Positions 60,263-64,000 of a DNA stretch of 64,000 nt are shown here, in pieces. Location: contig JAUYQQ010000019.1 of NCBI GenBank assembly GCA_030697165.1, forward strand, positions 62,001 to 126,000, in the 5' to 3' direction. Under the pieces are notes generated by a model. The model was not told the origin of the DNA and ran no database searches. It worked only from the letters and a program-made list of their open reading frames with translations. Numbering within the stretch: position 1 is the first letter of the stretch; every line of letters begins with the position of its first letter. The stretch is from Acidobacteriota bacterium. Its GTDB lineage: Bacteria; Acidobacteriota; Vicinamibacteria; Vicinamibacterales; UBA2999. Position numbers and translations under genes: made by a program.

Positions 60263-60745
60263 CTACCCTGACGCCGACCTGGCCCACTGCCCACCCGATC
60301 CAGTTTTTGCTGGCGGCAGCCCTCGCATGGGTGGCCCTGTATTGGTCGCTCGTCCCCGCGTCCGAGGCGCTGGTGGCGGCCCTCCCGTGACGCCGTTCTG
60401 CTCGTGTTCGGCGGTGCCGCTCGTCATCGGCTTCGTGCAGGCCGGCATCCCGCTCGGCGTGACGTTCTCGTTTCTGATCGCCGCGCCGATGGTGAACGAG
60501 GTGGCGCTGACGCTGCTGTTCGGCCTGTTCGGCTGGCGCATCGCGCTGCTCTACCTTGGGCTCGGACTCGCGATCGCGATCGTGGCCGGGTGGGTGATCG
60601 GTGGGCTCAAGATGGAGGCCTACCTCGAAGACTGGGTGCGCAACATGCCGCGCATCGTGGCCCGTCGCTTCCGGAAATGGTGATTCTTCGCAAGGTTCTA
60701 GAGACGCGGCTGATCGTGACCTTCATTGCCGTCGTCGCCACCGGC
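60259..60745 (+). pseudogene. Decayed UPF0718/DUF318-type permease
   Basis: Three fragments of one permease remain, in order and in different frames. Fragment one is the N-terminal helix from the ATG at 60259 (IQFLLAAALAWVALYWSLVP, stop at 60390). Fragment two (60388-60680) has the family hallmark TPFCSCSAVPL and PMVNEVALTLLFGLFGW to YLEDWVRNMP. Fragment three (60665-60745) has SLPEMVILRKVLETRLIVTF, the usual C-terminal helix. About 70-90 residues are missing at each junction, and frames change. The intact protein would have about 300 residues with eight helices. Such permeases often accompany ACR3 genes. Confidence 0.8.
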
Positions 60746-60747
60746 GA

Positions 60748-60912
60748 GAAAGGCGTGGCGCGCGAGGTGGTCAAGGTGGAGGAGATCCAGGACATCATGC
60801 GCTACGGCATCATGTCGACACAGGGGTCATGATCGAGGAGCAGGTCGTGCATGCCGGCGGCGTGCCGAGCCGGGCCAAGGTGGAAGGGTGGCTCTCATCG
60901 ACGCAGGGGTAG
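60748..60912 (+). pseudogene. Decayed thioredoxin-like (TM0996/MTH895-type) redox protein
   Basis: The fragment EKGVAREVVKVEEIQDIMRYGIMST (60748-60822) joins directly to the permease remnant. A one-base shift leads into GVMIEEQVVHAGGVPSRAKV and EGWLS (60824-60902). These are the middle and end of small thioredoxin-fold proteins that stand next to UPF0718 permeases. The N-terminal part with the CxxC pair is deleted. No intact copy is seen. Confidence 0.75.
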
Positions 60913-61395
60913 TTTGGTCGCATCGGCAGCCGCTCCGAGCGTCAGGCGCGGCGCGTTCAGAAGGTCTGCTTTTGCGGTCTTGCCGCGCACGCGCTGCAGC
61001 GCGACGTTTGCGAGCGACGCGCGGACGTGTCGCAGCAATTCGCCTGGCAGGCACGGCTTCGCCAGAAACAGATCGCAGCCGGCGCGCCTGGCTCGCTCAC
61101 GCTCGGTGTCCCAGGCACATGCGCTCAGCACGATGATGGGTCTGCGCTCTGCCCCCTCGTCGCGGCGCAGCCGGCCAATCAACCCAACGCCGTCCATACT
61201 GCCAGCCAGCAGAACCTCCGTCACGATGAGATCCGCGCGCGGTGCCGCGACCAGCGCATCCCAGGCCTCCGAGACAGCAATCACCGCAAGTCCGTGCGTG
61301 CGGAGACACTCCGCATACGTGTGCAAGCCCTCGTCGCGAGGCTGAGCTAGCAGAACGACCGCGCTGGCGCGCGTCGTGAGCATCGACTGGCGCAT
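60895..61395 (-). CDS. Stand-alone receiver-like protein with Glu in place of the phospho-Asp
   Basis: 166 residues from the ATG at 61395 (MRQSMLTTRASAVVLLAQPRDE). One receiver fold: VVLLAQPRDE (first acidic pair atypical), ADLIVTEVLLAGSMDG with E60 where the phosphorylated aspartate normally sits, PIIVLSACAW, and K113 in FLAKPCLPGEL. The tail of about 40 residues is basic. Glu at this place often mimics the phosphorylated state, so the protein may be constitutively active or a partner-binding pseudo-receiver. No output domain. It is tail to tail with the thioredoxin pseudogene and divergent from the MscS gene. Confidence 0.8.
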   Translation of the reverse strand: MRQSMLTTRASAVVLLAQPRDEGLHTYAECLRTHGLAVIAVSEAWDALVAAPRADLIVTEVLLAGSMDGVGLIGRLRRDEGAERRPIIVLSACAWDTERERARRAGCDLFLAKPCLPGELLRHVRASLANVALQRVRGKTAKADLLNAPRLTLGAAADATKLPLRR

Positions 61396-61516
61396 CGCGC
61401 ATCGTGTGCGTAAACGAACGCGAATCGCTGTCCACAATTGCACAGGGGACGCCCCGCCGACTAGTTCAGAGTCATTGCTCAGGGCCCGTTTCGAAACGCG
61501 GATACGATGGACATGA

Positions 61517-63013
61517 ATGGGGACGACGCCGGCTCGACCGTGTTCTCCGGCATTTCCTGGTCGTGAACTGCTGCAGCGAACCGTGCTGCTCGGTTGCCTG
61601 TGCAGCGCGTTGAGCTCGACGATCACCGCTCAGGAACCTGCACCCCCAGTCAGCGAACAGCGCCCACCTGCGGCCCCGGACACCACCGCCGTGTCCCCGG
61701 CACCGGCGAAGGTCGACGTCAATCCCGTCGCGCGCGACGAAGAGATCCGCGCGCGTCTCCAGAACGTCCTGACTGCGACGAATTGGTTCACCGACCCACA
61801 AGTCCGGGTTGCGGAAGGAGTCGTGTTTCTGAGCGGGCCGGTGGATTCCGATGAGCTCAAGCAATGGGCTGGCAACTTGGCCCGCAACACCCAGGATGTC
61901 GTCGCCGTGGCCAACCGGATGGAGGTCATCGAGTCATCGGTATGGGACTTCCGCCCGGCATGGAGCGGACTGTTGGTGCTGTGGCGTGACGTCATCCGGT
62001 CGCTGCCCATTCTCGCGTTTGCGCTGGTCATTCTGGCCCTGGCGGTGGTGGCCGGTCTCCTGACTACGCGGGGAGCGCGGCTGTTGCTGCGCCCACGGAT
62101 CCGCGCGCCGCTCCTGCGCAACGTGATCGCCCGTGCGGCGGGTACGCTGGTGTTTCTCTCCGGCTTCTACATCATCCTGCGAGTGTCCGGCCTGACCCAA
62201 CTGGCGCTAACGGTGGTCGGCGGCACCGGCCTGGTCGGGCTGGCCGTTGGCCTCGCATTCCGGGACATCACCGAGAACTTTCTGGCGAGCATCTTCCTCA
62301 GCCTGCAACGGCCATTCGAGACGGGCGACCTGGTCGAGGTCTCCGGTGTAACCGGATATGTGCAGCAGTTGAACGTGCGCACCACCATCCTGATGAACCT
62401 CGACGGCAACCTCGTCCAGATTCCGAACGCCACCGTCTACAAGAGCAACCTGAGGAATTTCACGACCAACGCCAACCGGCGCGAGAGCTTCGACGTCGGC
62501 ATCGGCTACGACGATTCGATCACCGCGGCTCAGGAGATTGCCCGGCGGGTGCTGGCGGAGCACCCGGCCGTTCTGAACGACCCCGCGCCTTCGGTGCTCG
62601 TTGATGGCCTGGGGCGCGCGACCATCAATCTGCGCGTCTACTTTTGGCTCAACGGCCACGAACACAGTTGGTTGAAGGTACGGTCGTCGGTGATCCGGCT
62701 GGTGAAGGTCGCTTTTCAGAAACAGGGGATCTCAATGCCAGATGAGGCTCGCGAGGTGGTCTTTCCGCAAGGCGTCCCTGTCACGGTCCTCGCGGGGACG
62801 CCCGAGGGCCCGCCCGTCGGTCAGCCAGGACAACAGCCGCCGGTTGAAGTGCCGGACGAGGAACTCGATGCCGTCTCCACGAAGGCCGAGGCCGGCCTAT
62901 ACAGCGAAGCTGGGGTCATCGAAGAACAGGCTCGGCAGCTGCAACCGTTGAAGGACGAGGAGAATCTGCTGCGACGTGCTGACGGCATTCCTTCCTCTGA
63001 GGAACAGCCATAA
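61517..63013 (+). CDS. MscS-type mechanosensitive channel with N-terminal BON domain
   Basis: 498 residues. Signal or anchor about 20-38, Pro/Ala-rich linker, then a BON domain (about 72-138: IRARLQNVLTATNWFTDPQVRVAEGVVFLSGPVDS). Three transmembrane helices follow, the third being the pore helix GTGLVGLAVGLAFRDITENFLAS, then the MscS beta domain with GDLVEVSGVTGYVQQLNVRTT and IPNATVYKSNLRNFT, and a C-terminal alpha/beta domain. The tail is acidic and Pro-rich. It opens on membrane tension to release solutes. The BON domain is a usual partner for binding envelope lipids. It has its own promoter region, 121 bp from the divergent receiver gene. Confidence 0.93.
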   Translation: MGTTPARPCSPAFPGRELLQRTVLLGCLCSALSSTITAQEPAPPVSEQRPPAAPDTTAVSPAPAKVDVNPVARDEEIRARLQNVLTATNWFTDPQVRVAEGVVFLSGPVDSDELKQWAGNLARNTQDVVAVANRMEVIESSVWDFRPAWSGLLVLWRDVIRSLPILAFALVILALAVVAGLLTTRGARLLLRPRIRAPLLRNVIARAAGTLVFLSGFYIILRVSGLTQLALTVVGGTGLVGLAVGLAFRDITENFLASIFLSLQRPFETGDLVEVSGVTGYVQQLNVRTTILMNLDGNLVQIPNATVYKSNLRNFTTNANRRESFDVGIGYDDSITAAQEIARRVLAEHPAVLNDPAPSVLVDGLGRATINLRVYFWLNGHEHSWLKVRSSVIRLVKVAFQKQGISMPDEAREVVFPQGVPVTVLAGTPEGPPVGQPGQQPPVEVPDEELDAVSTKAEAGLYSEAGVIEEQARQLQPLKDEENLLRRADGIPSSEEQP

Positions 63014-63106
63014 CACCGGTAGGAAGTCGAACCTCGGCTGTGGCCGTGCTGTTCTCTGTACTCGCCCACCTACGTCTAAGGTAAGCGGTCGGTCATCGAC
63101 GAGTTG

Positions 63107-64000
63107 TTACGAAGAACCCTTCAGGGACTCAGAGACGTGTGTCGCGTGCGACTCGAGTTCGCCCTGTTCCCGGGGGCTTGGCACGCTCCGCTGGATCATC
63201 TCCCGGACCGCTTCCACCTGCAGGAACAGTGCGCGACGACGCTCGCTGCCTGAGGTGATGCGGCTCAGCGTCTCCAGTGAGCGGATCAGGCGCCGCAGCA
63301 CCGCCACGTTGCCGGCGGCATTCTGACAGATCTGGTCGAACGCCTCGGCCACGAAATCTGCGTAGGTCGGGCGACGGACGATGACCCGCAGCTCACCGGC
63401 CTCAACGCGGCCGGGGGCTTCGAGTTGACGCTGCGCCAACCGCGCCAGGATGGCCGTCAGATAGTCCACGCACATGACGGCCGTCGTCGTGTCGTTGATG
63501 CCGGGCGACAAGCCCTTGAGCGCGACGTCGACCAATTGCCGAATGCCGTACGCGGCGTCCTGGTCGACAGTGCGCTGCCGATCGACGGTATAGGCGGCGT
63601 TAATCTGACGGATGGCGGCGGGATCGGCGTCTCGCGCTTCGGAGACTGAAGCAAGGGGCGTGTCCTCGATGACGAACTCACCGATACGACACTCCATGCG
63701 CACGGTCGTCTGCCGCGCGCGCGCGAACGCGATCAGCGCACCGATGTCTACCCGCTGGACGTAGCCTGTGCGCCGCGCCGGAATCGTACCCCGGAACTCT
63801 TGCAGGGACATCGCAGCGGCCCCTTCGGGCCAATCAGCCGGCTCGCCCCGATTCCCTGGGAACAGATGGTCCACCGCTTCCAGCGTATCCCTTGCCACCC
63901 TGGCAATGATCTGCGATGCCTGGATCGACGAGCTGATGTGATCGATGAAGAGGATCAAAAACGCGATCCCGACAAAAGCCAGCGCCACAGCGACCAGCAC
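63107..64000 (-). CDS. DUF2254 membrane protein, N-terminus cut by window end
   Basis: 297 C-terminal residues are seen; the frame is open at the window edge. The visible part begins with a hydrophobic helix LVAVALAFVGIAFLILFIDHI, then IQASQIIARVARDTL and a soluble domain with GYVQRVDIGALIAFA, AAYGIRQLVDVALKGLSPGINDTTTAV and a helical C-terminus. This is the DUF2254 arrangement: predicted four-helix membrane part and cytoplasmic alpha/beta domain. The function is unknown. It is convergent with the MscS gene; the 93 bp gap shows no clear terminator. Confidence 0.85.
   Translation of the reverse strand: MLVAVALAFVGIAFLILFIDHISSSIQASQIIARVARDTLEAVDHLFPGNRGEPADWPEGAAAMSLQEFRGTIPARRTGYVQRVDIGALIAFARARQTTVRMECRIGEFVIEDTPLASVSEARDADPAAIRQINAAYTVDRQRTVDQDAAYGIRQLVDVALKGLSPGINDTTTAVMCVDYLTAILARLAQRQLEAPGRVEAGELRVIVRRPTYADFVAEAFDQICQNAAGNVAVLRRLIRSLETLSRITSGSERRRALFLQVEAVREMIQRSVPSPREQGELESHATHVSESLKGSS

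Overview
A 64 kb window of G+C-rich DNA (roughly two-thirds G+C by eye) with dense bacterial gene packing. Three very long MacB-like permeases without partner ATPases (37674-40196, 47998-50394, 54047-56521) have the layout of the acidobacterial duplicated orphan permease (ADOP) group. Together with a carboxypeptidase-regulatory-like TonB receptor and several secreted proteins of acidobacterial type, this points to Acidobacteriota, probably near the Vicinamibacteria. This rests on remembered family distributions, not on a marker gene. Both ends cut genes.

Layout. 1-9 kb: glycosyltransferase (cut), GH2 glycosidase, large catalase with DJ-1-like tail, Fe-S photolyase, DoxX-type membrane proteins, a pair of small membrane proteins, cold-shock protein and initiator tRNA-Met. 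9-13 kb: SRPBCC protein, triple-repeat secreted protein, MsrPQ methionine-sulfoxide repair. 13-24 kb: a blade-like kinase, then a coupled operon DUF1175 / alpha-2-macroglobulin / membrane protein / PilT-like ATPase, facing a secreted transpeptidase-SpoIID-metallopeptidase fusion coupled to a SET methyltransferase. 24-31 kb: triple RidA protein, SulP transporter, beta-propeller, PH-domain protein, Dps, SDR-DUF2867. 31-37 kb: the mutagenesis cassette imuA-imuB-dnaE2 with a candidate SOS operator. 37-44 kb: an orphan permease bracketed by two inverted cruciform modules, NmrA protein, Tat-secreted amidase, MFS exporter. 44-57 kb: 18-bp minisatellites, hypothetical proteins, thioesterase, MazEF-like toxin-antitoxin with a palindromic operator, two more orphan permeases, TonB receptor, DsbD-alpha-like protein. 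57-64 kb: PhoB/PhoR-like two-component system coupled to an ACR3 arsenite exporter, a decayed permease/thioredoxin pair, a pseudo-receiver, a BON-MscS channel and a DUF2254 protein (cut).

The most distinctive property is the load of short repeats. At least eight families can be seen: 7-bp GGGAGTC, 7-bp ATCAGGG, 9-bp AAGGTGCCT, 18-bp GTCGGGAGG-core, CACAGATTAA units, CCGGCTTTAGCCGG-type hairpins, a CCGCCTTCGC-ended hairpin and a TPGV-coding hairpin. Many lie inside reading frames without breaking them and are translated into linkers. The imuA-imuB-dnaE2 cassette alone carries about ten. Two 133-135 bp elements, each able to fold into a branched cruciform and flanked by CACAGATTAA units, stand in opposite orientation on either side of an orphan permease gene.

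Functionally the window is weighted to envelope and stress biology: oxidative stress (catalase, Dps, MsrPQ), DNA damage (photolyase, ImuABC), envelope defence and wall remodelling (alpha-2-macroglobulin, transpeptidase-SpoIID fusion), metalloid resistance and osmotic protection (MscS). No phage, transposase, rRNA or CRISPR array was found.
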